Origin: Caulobacter vibrioides OR37
Lineage (GTDB): Bacteria > Pseudomonadota > Alphaproteobacteria > Caulobacterales > Caulobacteraceae
Reading direction: 5' to 3'
Assembly: GCF_000372645.1 (NCBI RefSeq)
Contig: NZ_APMP01000001.1
Location: forward strand, 540,996 to 604,995
Length of the DNA: 64,000 nucleotides
The position numbers and the translations under genes were made by a program. Numbering within the stretch: position 1 is the first letter of the stretch; each line of letters begins with the position of its first letter. Positions 8,217 through 16,566 of the stretch are shown piece after piece. Below the pieces are notes generated by a model. That model did not search any database and was not told where the DNA came from. It worked only from the letters and a program-made list of their open reading frames with translations.

Positions 8217-9434
8217 CTAAGAGGCCGGCCAGCGCAGCGGTAGCGACTCCAGCGCCATCACCGTGCCCATTCGGAACGCATGCCGCTGGCCCGGCGTGGC
8301 CTCAAACGCGGGAATCCGCTTCAGCCACTCCTCGGTCAGGATACGCAGCTCGGCTCGGCCCAGGACATGGCCGACGCACAGGTGCGGCCCCGAAGAGAAG
8401 GTCAGGTGCGCCGCGCGCTTGCGATCCAGATCGAAGGCGTTGGGCGCCTCGAACTTGCGCGGGTCGCGGCTGCCCACGCAGAGGACGTTCAAGACCATCT
8501 CTCCCTCGCGCAGACGAGCCTCGCCGATATCGCGGTCCTTGACCACCAAGCGCGGGGTGTTGACCACGCCGTAGAGTCGAACGGCCTCGTCGGCGAAGGC
8601 CGGGATCAGCGACGGGTCGGCGGCCAGACGGGCCTGTACGTCCGGCATCTGGGCCAACTGCTGGTAGGCGAAGCCGGTGACGTTGGTCACGGTGTCCATG
8701 CCGCCCAGGAACAGCACGAAGCTCATGGCAAGGATCTCGTCCTCGCTCATGGTCCGCCCGTCGATGTCGACCGTGATGAAATGGCTCATCAGCTTGTCGT
8801 CGGGATTGGCGCGTTTCTCGTCGATCAGGGCCTTGAGGATTCCCAGGATCTGCGCGCTGAGACGCCCCAGTTCGGCGGCGTCGTTCTGGACCTCGAAAAA
8901 GCCCTCCGCCAGATGACGAAACTCCTGGAGCCGCGACAGGTCCATGCCCATCAGCTCCATGAACACCGTCACCGGAAAGATCTTCGAGACCTCGACCTGA
9001 AAGTCGCAGGCGCCCTTGTCGACGACTCGTCCGACGATCTCGGCGGCCCATTCGCGGATGCGAGGCTCGAGGGTCTTGATCGCGACCGGGCCGAACATCG
9101 GCATCATCGCCCGCCGATAGGGAAGATTTTCCGGCGGATCCAGGCTCAGCGGAATGAAGAACGGCGGGTTCTCGACGCGCGGAATTTGCATCTCGCGCAC
9201 CGAGAAGTGCTCGGGATCGGTGACGACGGCGGTGATGGCGTCGAAACCCTTCGCGATCCAGTGACCGCCGTTGCGGTTGGTCCAGAAGATATCCGGCGCA
9301 TCGGCCAAGGTCCTGGCATAGTCCCCCTGGACATCCTCGCCGATCCGAGCGTCGCCGTAGATGTCGAAGTCGAACACCAGATGATCGGGGACGTGGGCCG
9401 GCGACTTGGCCGGCAAGTTGGCGGGCGCGTTCAT
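8217..9434 (-). CDS. Cytochrome P450
   Basis: Soluble bacterial P450 monooxygenase, 405 aa. The start at 9434 is set by a perfect AAGGAGG ribosome-binding site; an upstream in-frame start would run into the ligase gene. The I-helix motif GGMDTVTNV, the ExxR motif in DEAVRLYG and the heme-binding motif FSSGPHLCVG (Cys353) are all intact. It inserts one oxygen atom into a hydrophobic substrate using electrons from the local ferredoxin and ferredoxin reductase. It is third in the operon Rieske oxygenase-acyl-CoA ligase-P450, 10 bp behind the ligase. CYP family and substrate cannot be assigned by reading. Confidence 0.95.
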   Translation of the reverse strand: MNAPANLPAKSPAHVPDHLVFDFDIYGDARIGEDVQGDYARTLADAPDIFWTNRNGGHWIAKGFDAITAVVTDPEHFSVREMQIPRVENPPFFIPLSLDPPENLPYRRAMMPMFGPVAIKTLEPRIREWAAEIVGRVVDKGACDFQVEVSKIFPVTVFMELMGMDLSRLQEFRHLAEGFFEVQNDAAELGRLSAQILGILKALIDEKRANPDDKLMSHFITVDIDGRTMSEDEILAMSFVLFLGGMDTVTNVTGFAYQQLAQMPDVQARLAADPSLIPAFADEAVRLYGVVNTPRLVVKDRDIGEARLREGEMVLNVLCVGSRDPRKFEAPNAFDLDRKRAAHLTFSSGPHLCVGHVLGRAELRILTEEWLKRIPAFEATPGQRHAFRMGTVMALESLPLRWPAS

Positions 9435-9444
9435 GAAGGCCTCC

Positions 9445-10944
9445 TTAGCGGACGCGGGCAAGGGTCTGGTGCGCGCCGGCATAGGCTTCGCGCACGGCGG
9501 GCTTGGAGAGCTTTCCAGTGGCCAGGCGCGGCAACGGTTCGGCCGAATAGGCGACGTACCGGGGCACCTTGTAGTTGGAGAGATTGTCGTTGCAGTGGGC
9601 GATCAGCGCCTCGACATCGACCTCGACCGGGCCATGATAGACGACCATCGGCGTCTCGCCGAACTTGGGGTCCGGGGCGGCGATGGCCAGGGCCTCGACC
9701 ACGCCCGGGAATTCGCAGACCACGCGCTCCACCTCGGCCGCCGATATGTTCAGGCCGCCGGAGATGATCAGGTCCTTCAGGCGATCGACGAAGGTCAGCA
9801 GTCCGCGCTTGTCCAACACCCCGATATCACCGGAATAGAGCCAGCCGTCCCGGATCGCCTGGGCCGTTGCCTCGGGATTGCGCCAGTATTCCTTCATCAT
9901 GCCGGGCGAGCGCATCAAGATCTCGCCCGTCTCGCCCGGCGCACAGTCGCTTCCATCCGGACGCACCACCCGCAGCTCGATGAAGAGGCCGCCCCAACCG
10001 CACTTTTCCGGCTCGTCCAGCGCCAAGTGCGTCGGCATGATGGTGGCGTTGCCTCCCACCTCGGTCTGGCCGTAGATCTGACGCAGGATCACGCCCTTGG
10101 ATTTGTACCGCTCCAGCAGGGCTCGACTGACCCGCGCGCCCCCGACGGTGGCCAGTCGAAGCGACGACAGATCCGCCGCGTCGAACTCAGGCAAGGCCGA
10201 GATCGCCTCGAAGAAAACCGGCACCGCCGCGAAGCAGGTGATCTTCTTTTCCTGGATCAACTTCAGGGTCTCGGCGGGCTCGAACCGCGGAACCATAAAC
10301 AGGGTGCAGCCCTGGGTGAGGTAGTGCATCAGCTGCACGAAGCCGGCCGAGGTGTTGAGCGGGGCCAGGCTGATGATCCGCGAACCGGCCGCCGTCGAGG
10401 TCTCCTCCAGCGCCCAGTTGGCGGCGTAGGCCGTCATTGAGCGGTTGGTGAACACCACGCCCTTGGGCTTGGCGGTCGAGCCCGAGGTGGCGATGATGAC
10501 CACGCGGGCCTCGGGATCGAGGTCATGATCGACAACCGCCGGCTCGCCCTCGCGCAACGCCTCGATCTCGGCGAACGATCGCGCGCGGGCGTTCGTCACG
10601 TTCATCTTTTCGGCGAATTCGGGCGTCGCGAAGGCGAAGCGCGGCTCGGTGTCCTCGCAGAGCTCGGCGATCTCGCGCGCCGTGTAGCGGAAGTTGACAG
10701 GGCTCACGACGCCACCGGCCCTGATGACGCCCATGATCAGCGCGCAGTAGGCCAAGCTGTTGAGCGAACAGACCGCGACCCGGTCGCCAGGCGCCAGGCC
10801 GTCGGCGATCAGCATGGCCGCCACCCGATCGTACCACGCCTTGTACTCGGCATAGGTCAGGGTATCGCCATCCAGAACGACGGCCGGCTGGTCGGGCCGC
10901 ATTCGAGCCCACCAAGCGATCGCGTCCGGCAAGGTCTGCGCCAT
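9445..10944 (-). CDS. AMP-dependent acyl-CoA ligase
   Basis: ANL-superfamily acyl-CoA synthetase, 499 aa, activating a carboxylic acid with ATP and CoA. Visible core motifs are the P-loop-like ATSGSTAKPKGVVF, IYGQTEVGG, the YSGDIG motif, the hinge region VDRLKDLIISGGLNISAAEV, and the C-terminal catalytic Lys in PRLATGKLSKP. The start at 10944 has a GGGAGGAA ribosome-binding site. It lies between the Rieske and P450 genes and would supply the CoA ester for the two acyl-CoA dehydrogenases and the thiolase-fold protein. Substrate chain type is unknown. Confidence 0.93.
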   Translation of the reverse strand: MAQTLPDAIAWWARMRPDQPAVVLDGDTLTYAEYKAWYDRVAAMLIADGLAPGDRVAVCSLNSLAYCALIMGVIRAGGVVSPVNFRYTAREIAELCEDTEPRFAFATPEFAEKMNVTNARARSFAEIEALREGEPAVVDHDLDPEARVVIIATSGSTAKPKGVVFTNRSMTAYAANWALEETSTAAGSRIISLAPLNTSAGFVQLMHYLTQGCTLFMVPRFEPAETLKLIQEKKITCFAAVPVFFEAISALPEFDAADLSSLRLATVGGARVSRALLERYKSKGVILRQIYGQTEVGGNATIMPTHLALDEPEKCGWGGLFIELRVVRPDGSDCAPGETGEILMRSPGMMKEYWRNPEATAQAIRDGWLYSGDIGVLDKRGLLTFVDRLKDLIISGGLNISAAEVERVVCEFPGVVEALAIAAPDPKFGETPMVVYHGPVEVDVEALIAHCNDNLSNYKVPRYVAYSAEPLPRLATGKLSKPAVREAYAGAHQTLARVR

Positions 10945-10981
10945 GAAATTCCTCCCTGGCCGGTCTTCGCCGGCCTCGCGG

Positions 10982-12163
10982 TCAAAGCAGCGCTTCAAGC
11001 GCCTCGTAGTAGCGAACGATGTTGCTCTCGAGCCCGCAGTAGACGGTCTCCCTCGGCACGCCGGCCTCCAGTCCAACCTGGCTGATCTCCGCGGCGCGGA
11101 AGTCCTCGCCTCCAAAGACGTTCAGGATTAGCTCGTAGGACCGCGCAAACACCTCGCGGGCCTTGTCCGTGGTCGGCGCGCCGGGTGTCAGCATGAAGTA
11201 CTCGACCGTCGTGCGCCCGGCCGCGCGCGGCATCAGGATCATCACGCTGGTATAATACTGACTGGTCACGACCACGCAGTTCGGGAACGCCGTATAGGCG
11301 TGGGTCACGAGCTTATGGATGTTCTGGGCCGGATCCTCGTCCAGCATCGCCGGAACATAGCCGATACGGCCCGAGACTTGGCGAATATTGACTCCGAACA
11401 TGTCGACGATGTTGGGCGCGTCCTGGAACAGGTCGCCGATCGAGGCCGCATGCAGGCGCTGCACATGATAGCCCTCCAGGAAAGGCTCCAGGATCACCTT
11501 CCAGTTGGCCTTCAGCTCGAAGGTCTTGCGGCCATAGACATGGGCGTCGGGAATGCCCAGGGAGGCGAAGTCGGCGGCGATCTGGTCGCTCAACTGCGAC
11601 CAGTCCGGGTTCGGATTTCCGTCTAGCTGGACATAGATGACCCCGCCCCATTCGCGGGCCGGCAGCTCGACCAGGCCGCGCTTGTCCTTGTCCAGGTTCA
11701 GGAAGGCCTCGTTGCGAGCCACCCCGATCAGCTTGCCGTCTATGCCGTAGGTCCAGGCATGGTACGGGCAGGTCACCCGCCCTCGCTTGTGGACCTCGCA
11801 GTCCTCCAGCAGCTTAGAGCCCTTGTGCTGGCAAGCGTTGACGAAGGCCTTGATCTCGCCCGACTTGGCGCGGGCGATCATCAGCGGCACGCCATAGCCT
11901 TCATGAGCCGTGACCATGCCCGGTTCTGGCAGAAGCGCCGACAGGGTCACCGGGACCGGGAAGCGGCGAAAGATTCGGGCCTGCTCGGCGTCGAAGCGCG
12001 CCTGGCCCGTGAAGATCGCGTTGGGCCGCGTGGCCTCCAGCGGCTCGACTACCGCATCGACCTCGGCGGGGATCTTCCGGATGGCGGCCTGCTGGTTGGC
12101 GTTGAGCGCGGCGAGGGTCGTGACCTTGCGATGTTCGGGTTTCCGTTCCGCGACGACGTCCAT
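10982..12163 (-). CDS. Rieske-type ring-hydroxylating oxygenase, large subunit
   Basis: Non-heme iron oxygenase alpha subunit, 393 aa. The Rieske [2Fe-2S] ligands are C111-x-H113 and C132-x2-H135, and the mononuclear iron motif is E230-x2-H233-x4-H238 (EGYHVQRLH). The start at 12163 has a GGGAGG ribosome-binding site; an in-frame extension upstream would run over the operator. No small (beta) subunit is nearby, so it may belong to the alpha-only group, which includes 3-ketosteroid 9-hydroxylase KshA and demethylases. Electrons could come from the FAD reductase and ferredoxin of the same island. First gene of its operon. Confidence 0.93.
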   Translation of the reverse strand: MDVVAERKPEHRKVTTLAALNANQQAAIRKIPAEVDAVVEPLEATRPNAIFTGQARFDAEQARIFRRFPVPVTLSALLPEPGMVTAHEGYGVPLMIARAKSGEIKAFVNACQHKGSKLLEDCEVHKRGRVTCPYHAWTYGIDGKLIGVARNEAFLNLDKDKRGLVELPAREWGGVIYVQLDGNPNPDWSQLSDQIAADFASLGIPDAHVYGRKTFELKANWKVILEPFLEGYHVQRLHAASIGDLFQDAPNIVDMFGVNIRQVSGRIGYVPAMLDEDPAQNIHKLVTHAYTAFPNCVVVTSQYYTSVMILMPRAAGRTTVEYFMLTPGAPTTDKAREVFARSYELILNVFGGEDFRAAEISQVGLEAGVPRETVYCGLESNIVRYYEALEALL

Positions 12164-12207
12164 GATCGCCTCCCTCTTTCGTTGCCAGAACCGTAGCACG
12201 GAAAAAT

Positions 12208-12220
12208 CTAATGACAATAG
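12208..12220 (-). promoter_or_regulatory. Putative TetR-family operator, copy 2
   Basis: Reads CTATTGTCATTAG on the minus strand, 45-57 bases upstream of the Rieske oxygenase start, inside the 59-base gap after the ferredoxin reductase gene. Spacing to the start codon is nearly the same as for copy 1. Confidence 0.5.
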
Positions 12221-12222
12221 TT

Positions 12223-13461
12223 TTAGGCCGATAAGGCGCTCATCTCCTTGAGCGGAACGGCGGCGTCGGCCAGCTCTTCGGGCGCGATGCGGGCGCCGTC
12301 GACAACGAGCTTGCGCCCCTGGACGTAGTCCTTGACGGCATTGACGCAGTCCAGCGCCACGACCCGTCCCTCGCGCAGATAGATAACCGAGAACGACCGG
12401 CTGGCGGGGTCGCCGCGCAGCACGGCCCGGTCATGGCCGATCGACAGGCCGACGGTCTGGAGCTTGAGGTCGTACTGGTCGGACCAGAACCACGGGACGG
12501 CGTCATATGGCGCGCCCTCCCCGGCCCGGATGACGGTCGCCGCGACGGCGGCTTGGTCGTTGGCGTTCTGCACCGACTCCAGCCGGATCTGCGCGCCGTT
12601 GGCATAACGATTGGCGTGCAGGGCGCAGTCCCCGATGGCGAAGACGCCGGGCAGACTTGTTCGGCACCAGGCGTCGACCGCCACGCCATTTCCGCCCTCG
12701 GCCCCCGCCGCGAGCAGCGGCCCGACCGCGGGTTCGATGCCGATGCCGACGACAACCATCTGTCCCGGTATCCACGCGCCGTCCGCCAGCCGGACGCCGT
12801 TGACGCCGCCCTCGGCGCCTTCCAGACGCTCGACCTTCGCCCCTAGCCGCAGATCGACGCCATGCGCGCGGTGTTCAGCCTCGTAGAAGCGCGAAAGCGC
12901 CTCGCCCGCCACCCGCGCCAGCACGCGATCCAGCGCCTCCAGCAGCACGACGCGCTTGCCGAGCTTGGTTAGAACCGCGGCGGCCTCCAAGCCGATATAT
13001 CCGCCGCCGATGACCACAGCCCGGTCCACGGCGGGCAGTTCGGCGATCATCCGGTCAACGTCGGCGCGATTGCGCACGGCGTGGACGCCTCGGAGATCGT
13101 GGCCAACGCAGGTCAGTCGGCGAGGCTCGCCGCCGGCCGCCCAGATCAACCGACCGTAACCCAAGGTCTCGCCGTCAGCGAGGGTGACGGCGCGCGCCTC
13201 GGGATCAACCGCGACGACGACGCGCCCCAGCCATAAAGCGATCTCGCGTTCGCTCCAAAAACTCTCCGCGCGGAGCAACAGGCGCTCGAAGGTCTTCTCG
13301 CCGGCCAGATAGCCCTTGGACAGTGGCGGCCGCTCATAAGGCGCTTCGGGCTCGGCGGAAATCAAAGCGATCGAGCCCGCGTAGCCGCCCTGACGCAGGG
13401 CGATGGCCGCCTGGCCGCCCGCGTGGCCGCCCCCGACGATCACGACGTCATAGCGCCGCAT
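12223..13461 (-). CDS. FAD-dependent ferredoxin reductase (putidaredoxin reductase-like)
   Basis: A 412-residue reductase passing electrons from NAD(P)H to a [2Fe-2S] ferredoxin. The FAD-binding Rossmann motif [14 protein letters not shown] is at the N terminus, the NAD(P)-binding motif [13 protein letters not shown] near residue 145, and VFAIGDCA marks the second FAD contact. The start overlaps the preceding thiolase-fold gene stop (TGATG). Partner of the ferredoxin encoded at 4458-4775. A close paralogue is encoded at 55493-56707; both share the segment [11 protein letters not shown] or [11 protein letters not shown]. Last gene of the DUF35-thiolase-reductase operon. Confidence 0.94.
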   Translation of the reverse strand: MRRYDVVIVGGGHAGGQAAIALRQGGYAGSIALISAEPEAPYERPPLSKGYLAGEKTFERLLLRAESFWSEREIALWLGRVVVAVDPEARAVTLADGETLGYGRLIWAAGGEPRRLTCVGHDLRGVHAVRNRADVDRMIAELPAVDRAVVIGGGYIGLEAAAVLTKLGKRVVLLEALDRVLARVAGEALSRFYEAEHRAHGVDLRLGAKVERLEGAEGGVNGVRLADGAWIPGQMVVVGIGIEPAVGPLLAAGAEGGNGVAVDAWCRTSLPGVFAIGDCALHANRYANGAQIRLESVQNANDQAAVAATVIRAGEGAPYDAVPWFWSDQYDLKLQTVGLSIGHDRAVLRGDPASRSFSVIYLREGRVVALDCVNAVKDYVQGRKLVVDGARIAPEELADAAVPLKEMSALSA

Positions 13462-14621
13462 CAGCGCGCCTCGGTCGAGAAGACCGCCGAACTGACGGTC
13501 GGGGCGCCAGGGCCGCCGGCCAGCAGGCAGTGTCGCGCGCCGGCGACCGGATTGGCCGAGGTCCCGCGTAGCTGCTCCACCGCCTCGACCGCTATGCCAA
13601 TCCCATGGATGAAGCCCTGGGCCAGGTTGCCGCCCGCCGTGTTGACCGGTAGCTTGCCGCTCGGCGCGATCAAGTTCTCGTAGCGCACCACCTCGCCGAC
13701 ACTGTCGTAGGTGCAGAAGCCGTGGTCGATCAGCGAGGCCACGCCCTGGGCGCTGAAGTTCTCGTAGAGCTGCACGACGTCGATGTCGGCCGGCGTCAGG
13801 CCCGTCTGCGCCCACAACCGCCGCGCCACCGACTCGAACCCGGCCGAGGCATAGTGGGCGTCGTTTTGCAGCAGATCCCCCCAGCCGCGCCCCGCGCCCT
13901 GGGCCACACCCTTCAGATACACCGGTTTTTGCTTGAGATCCCGCGCCCGCTCGGCGGATGTCAGGATCAGGGCTCCGGCCCCGTCGTTCTCGCGACTGCA
14001 GTCGAACAGATGGAACGGCTCGCAGATCATCCGCGACGACCGGTAGACATCAAGGTCCAGATCCTTGCCGTAGCTGACCGCTTTCGGATTGCGCGCGCCG
14101 TGGTGATAGGAGGCCCGCACGAGGTCCTCCAGGCATCGGCGCGGCACCTTGTGGTGTTCCAGAAGCCGCTGGGCCCGCATCGCGCACTCGATGGCCGGGG
14201 CGACATTGCCGGCGGCCATGATGTGATCGTTCAGGTGGTGGGCCATGACCGCGCCGGAGAGCCGGCCGCTGTCGCCCTGCACCAGGGCGCGGAACACCAC
14301 GACCGTCTTGGCCTGGCCGCTGATGATCGCCGCCGCCGCGAGGCCGAAGGCCGCCGCGACCCCGCCGCCGCCGCCGCCGAACACCTGGGCCGACCAGCAG
14401 AGATCCTCGGTCCCCAGGTCCGGGGCCATGCGGATCGGCTCGTTCTTGTCGTCGCCGTATGAGACAAAACCGTCGATCTCGGATGGATCGAGGCCGGCGT
14501 CGGCGCAGGCGTCGACGATGGCGCCGACCAGGACGCCCTGCTCAGGCAGCGGCGCGGCGCCGCGCTTGTACTGGCGGACGCCCAGGCCGACGACGGCCGT
14601 GCTGACGGGGAACGCGCTCAT
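13461..14621 (-). CDS. Thiolase-fold protein (SCP-x/Ltp2-like)
   Basis: Thiolase superfamily member, 386 aa. The C-terminal motif [14 protein letters not shown] stands where classical thiolases have NPSGG...GHP. The usual nucleophilic Cys in the first loop is not seen at its expected place; a glycine-rich run ([13 protein letters not shown]) occupies it. This is typical of the non-thiolytic lipid-transfer group that includes Ltp2, a retro-aldolase releasing propionyl-CoA from steroid side chains. Ltp2-type enzymes need a DUF35 partner, and a DUF35 gene overlaps immediately upstream (ATGA). Retro-aldolase activity is therefore likely, thiolytic activity less so; both remain inferences. Confidence 0.85.
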   Translation of the reverse strand: MSAFPVSTAVVGLGVRQYKRGAAPLPEQGVLVGAIVDACADAGLDPSEIDGFVSYGDDKNEPIRMAPDLGTEDLCWSAQVFGGGGGGVAAAFGLAAAAIISGQAKTVVVFRALVQGDSGRLSGAVMAHHLNDHIMAAGNVAPAIECAMRAQRLLEHHKVPRRCLEDLVRASYHHGARNPKAVSYGKDLDLDVYRSSRMICEPFHLFDCSRENDGAGALILTSAERARDLKQKPVYLKGVAQGAGRGWGDLLQNDAHYASAGFESVARRLWAQTGLTPADIDVVQLYENFSAQGVASLIDHGFCTYDSVGEVVRYENLIAPSGKLPVNTAGGNLAQGFIHGIGIAVEAVEQLRGTSANPVAGARHCLLAGGPGAPTVSSAVFSTEAR

Positions 14622-15013
14622 GCCGTCACCGCCCAGCGCAGGCCCGGGATCACCCGGCCGTAGACCTCGGCCTCGGCCACATGGCCGACGACCGGGGCGC
14701 CGATGATCGGTTCACCCTCGCCATCCAGAACGCCCATCAGGCGGATGTCGCCGGCCTCCGGCAGCGTCACCGACAGGGTGACGAACGGCGAACCAAAGGC
14801 CTCCGTCCCCTCGAACGGGTGCCAGGTGCGGGTCCACGAATAGATGACGCCGCGCATCTCGACTGGTCGCCAGTCGAAACTCCAGCTCCCGCAATCGCCG
14901 CAGCGGAACGGCGCGGGCCAACGCCACCGCCCACAGGCCGCGCAACGCGGCAGCTCCAGCCGGCCTCGCGACAAGGCCTCCCAGTACCGGCCGTCCTGAC
15001 CCAGTCCCTTCAC
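14618..15013 (-). CDS. DUF35 OB-fold / zinc-ribbon protein, partner of thiolase-fold enzyme
   Basis: A 131-residue acyl-CoA-binding accessory protein. The N-terminal zinc ribbon has two CxxC pairs (CAACGRWRWPAPFRCGDCG) and the rest is an OB-fold domain. GTG start with GGGAG eight bases upstream. Proteins of this family form tight complexes with thiolase-fold enzymes; the ChsH2 DUF35 domain with Ltp2 in steroid degradation is the best-characterised case. It overlaps the thiolase-fold gene by four bases, which supports complex formation. First gene of its operon, with a CTA-N5-ATTAG element 81-93 bases upstream. Confidence 0.9.
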   Translation of the reverse strand: MKGLGQDGRYWEALSRGRLELPRCAACGRWRWPAPFRCGDCGSWSFDWRPVEMRGVIYSWTRTWHPFEGTEAFGSPFVTLSVTLPEAGDIRLMGVLDGEGEPIIGAPVVGHVAEAEVYGRVIPGLRWAVTA

Positions 15014-15467
15014 GGCGATCTCCCTGGCGACGCCATTCGCGACGTTCTTAGTCGATCACTTAAAGCCGTTAGGTTTCGGGATCAAATGGTTTCCTAATAT
15101 CGTTAGATTTATAGGCACGCAGCGCCACGCGACCGAGCATGTCATCGTCCTGCGCGTCGAGATCAGGTGAAGGTGGATTTGGAAGTCGCCGGCTGCCTGG
15201 ACGAACGGCTTCGATCCCTGGCGGCTTCGAGTCGCGTGAAGACTGCGGCGTCGCAATTCCTTCTCGCGTACCGGAGTGGCGCGCGCAGATGAAACCGATT
15301 GGGCATTATCGCGCGACGCTTACTATAACGCCTTCGATCGGCGCCGCGCAGTTAAGTTGTCAGTTCCCCGGGGCTGAGCGTCCGTTCGTTGGAGGCCGTT
15401 TTCCGGGCATTGTAGGTGATCGCGGCATCGCAAAGGCTTGAGAAGCGGTTGAGAAGGCTCCGCTTGG
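15014..15467. other. Intergenic region with operator repeats, no supported gene
   Basis: This 454-base stretch holds the promoter of the DUF35 operon. Near its start are two direct repeats CGTTAGGTTT (15067-15076) and CGTTAGATTT (15101-15110), the second overlapping the putative operator. The remainder contains only short open frames without ribosome-binding sites or recognisable motifs. Confidence 0.6.
15094..15106 (-). promoter_or_regulatory. Putative TetR-family operator, copy 3
   Basis: Reads CTAACGATATTAG on the minus strand, the best palindrome of the three copies, 81-93 bases upstream of the DUF35 start. A second CGTTAG half-site lies at 15067-15072. Confidence 0.5.
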
Positions 15468-15887
15468 CTAGCGCAGGATCCAGGCCAGCGCTTCGACAAT
15501 GTCCAGATCGCTCCAGTAGCGATCCATGACGTAGACGCCGAGCCCCTCGTTGATCAAGAAGCCTTCGGCTCCCAATTTGATCAGTTTGCGGCGCACAGTC
15601 TCGCGCGGGATGCCGGTCATGTCGGCGATGGTCGAGGCGTTGAGGCGGGCGCAGAAGTCTTCGGGCGCGAACGTGGCCTGCGACCCGCGCACCCGACTTG
15701 CCTCCGCCAGCCCTGTCAGCATGAACGAGAACAGGATCTGTTGACTGTCGCTATCGAGGCCAAGCCGGCGCCGCACTCTCGAAAAATAGTTGAAAAGCCG
15801 AGAGGCGACCTGCAGTCGCAGCCCAACCAAGTCCAAACCCAAAGGCGCGTCTGATTGACGCTGCCTGACCGGCGCCGCGCACCGCAT
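15468..15887 (-). CDS. Small winged-helix transcription regulator
   Basis: A 139-residue protein with a helix-turn-helix in its second half: LNASTIADMTGIPRETVRRK followed by a wing-like LIKLGAEGFLINEGLGVYV. The first half is helical and probably dimerises. The pattern resembles MarR/IclR/Crp-type winged helices, but it lacks a ligand domain. It stands alone between the catabolic island and the pilus locus, so its targets are unclear. The ATG start has a GGGGGCGAG purine stretch upstream. Confidence 0.7.
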   Translation of the reverse strand: MRCAAPVRQRQSDAPLGLDLVGLRLQVASRLFNYFSRVRRRLGLDSDSQQILFSFMLTGLAEASRVRGSQATFAPEDFCARLNASTIADMTGIPRETVRRKLIKLGAEGFLINEGLGVYVMDRYWSDLDIVEALAWILR

Positions 15888-16113
15888 ATTGCTCGCCCCC
15901 GAACATGTCCCCGAGGAGGCTTTTATTGCAGGTTGAAATAAATAACAGGAAATTATGGATAACTTAATTTATAGTTGCACTCAGTATGAGTATATTGATG
16001 GCGGACGATCGACGAATACGAGAAAAGACTCCGATATTCGGAGATAAAGCTCGCTTCGCTTTAAATCTACACCTGTAGGACACCCTATAGCGCCGAAGCA
16101 AAATTGCCTTCGC
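15888..16113. other. AT-rich intergenic region with two inverted repeats
   Basis: Clearly more AT-rich than the surroundings. It holds CTCCGA-TAT-TCGGAG (16029-16043) and TAAAGC-N7-GCTTTA (16045-16063), which together could terminate the Tad operon reading leftwards. No gene seen. Confidence 0.45.
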
Positions 16114-16320
16114 CTATACTTTGGATTCGGCCGCTGAAGCTGGGCAGGGCCGGCCATGCGCGGACAAGCGGGCGCAGAGATGACCGTAGGTGTGATCACG
16201 CACCGCCACCGTCGTCTCGGCGGCCGCGACCACTACGCTTCGGCTCACGCCCGGCGCGGCCGCCTCGGCTCCGATCAGGAAAAACACCAGCGACAGAATG
16301 AGCACCTGAACCCCCAACAC
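16114..16320 (-). CDS. Possible small secreted protein after the pilin-like gene
   Basis: A 68-residue frame starting GTG four bases after the pilin-like gene stop. The N-terminal 20 residues are strongly hydrophobic (VQVLILSLVFFLIG) and end in AEAAA, suitable for signal peptidase I. The remaining 45 residues contain two cysteines and no known motif. Position suggests it is the last gene of the Tad operon, but the ribosome-binding site (AAGG) is close to the start and the family is unrecognised. It could be a minor pilus component or not expressed. Confidence 0.4.
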   Translation of the reverse strand: MLGVQVLILSLVFFLIGAEAAAPGVSRSVVVAAAETTVAVRDHTYGHLCARLSAHGRPCPASAAESKV

Positions 16321-16324
16321 CGCC

Positions 16325-16546
16325 TTAGACCCCGACCTGACAGGGCGGCGGCGGGGCGCTGGGATCGCCGGCCGCCAGACAACGCGCTTCGCGCACGGCG
16401 GCCGACAATCGATCGCTGTAGGCCTTGATAGCCGGCCCTAGGCGATATCCGCCGGCCAGCAGCGCCATGCCGAGGACCGCCAAAAGGATCGTGGCCTCGA
16501 CTGAGGCCACGCCTTTTTCGTCCCGCCAGAAGACAGCGCGCGACAT
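16325..16546 (-). CDS. Flp-type pilin-like protein (pseudopilin)
   Basis: A 73-residue protein with a short charged leader, a glycine followed by VASVE (Glu at +5 as in Flp pilins) and one hydrophobic helix (TILLAVLGMALLAGG). This matches prepilins processed by the CpaA/TadV peptidase. The tail is proline-rich with two cysteines (APPPPCQV), unlike the main pilin of this locus. It lies 20 bases behind the lysine-rich repeat gene and is probably a minor pilin. It lacks the EY pair of major Flp pilins, having EA instead. Confidence 0.65.
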   Translation of the reverse strand: MSRAVFWRDEKGVASVEATILLAVLGMALLAGGYRLGPAIKAYSDRLSAAVREARCLAAGDPSAPPPPCQVGV

Positions 16547-16566
16547 GGTTCGCCAGAGCGCCCTGG

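Noticed and set aside
8280..9767. 495-codon plus-strand frame opposite the first P450 gene
   Set aside because: Antisense shadow; the minus strand encodes an intact P450 with heme and I-helix motifs.
15139..15441. 100-codon plus-strand frame in the gap before the small regulator gene
   Set aside because: Composition is typical of non-coding GC-rich DNA, with no motif, no ribosome-binding site and no neighbour logic.
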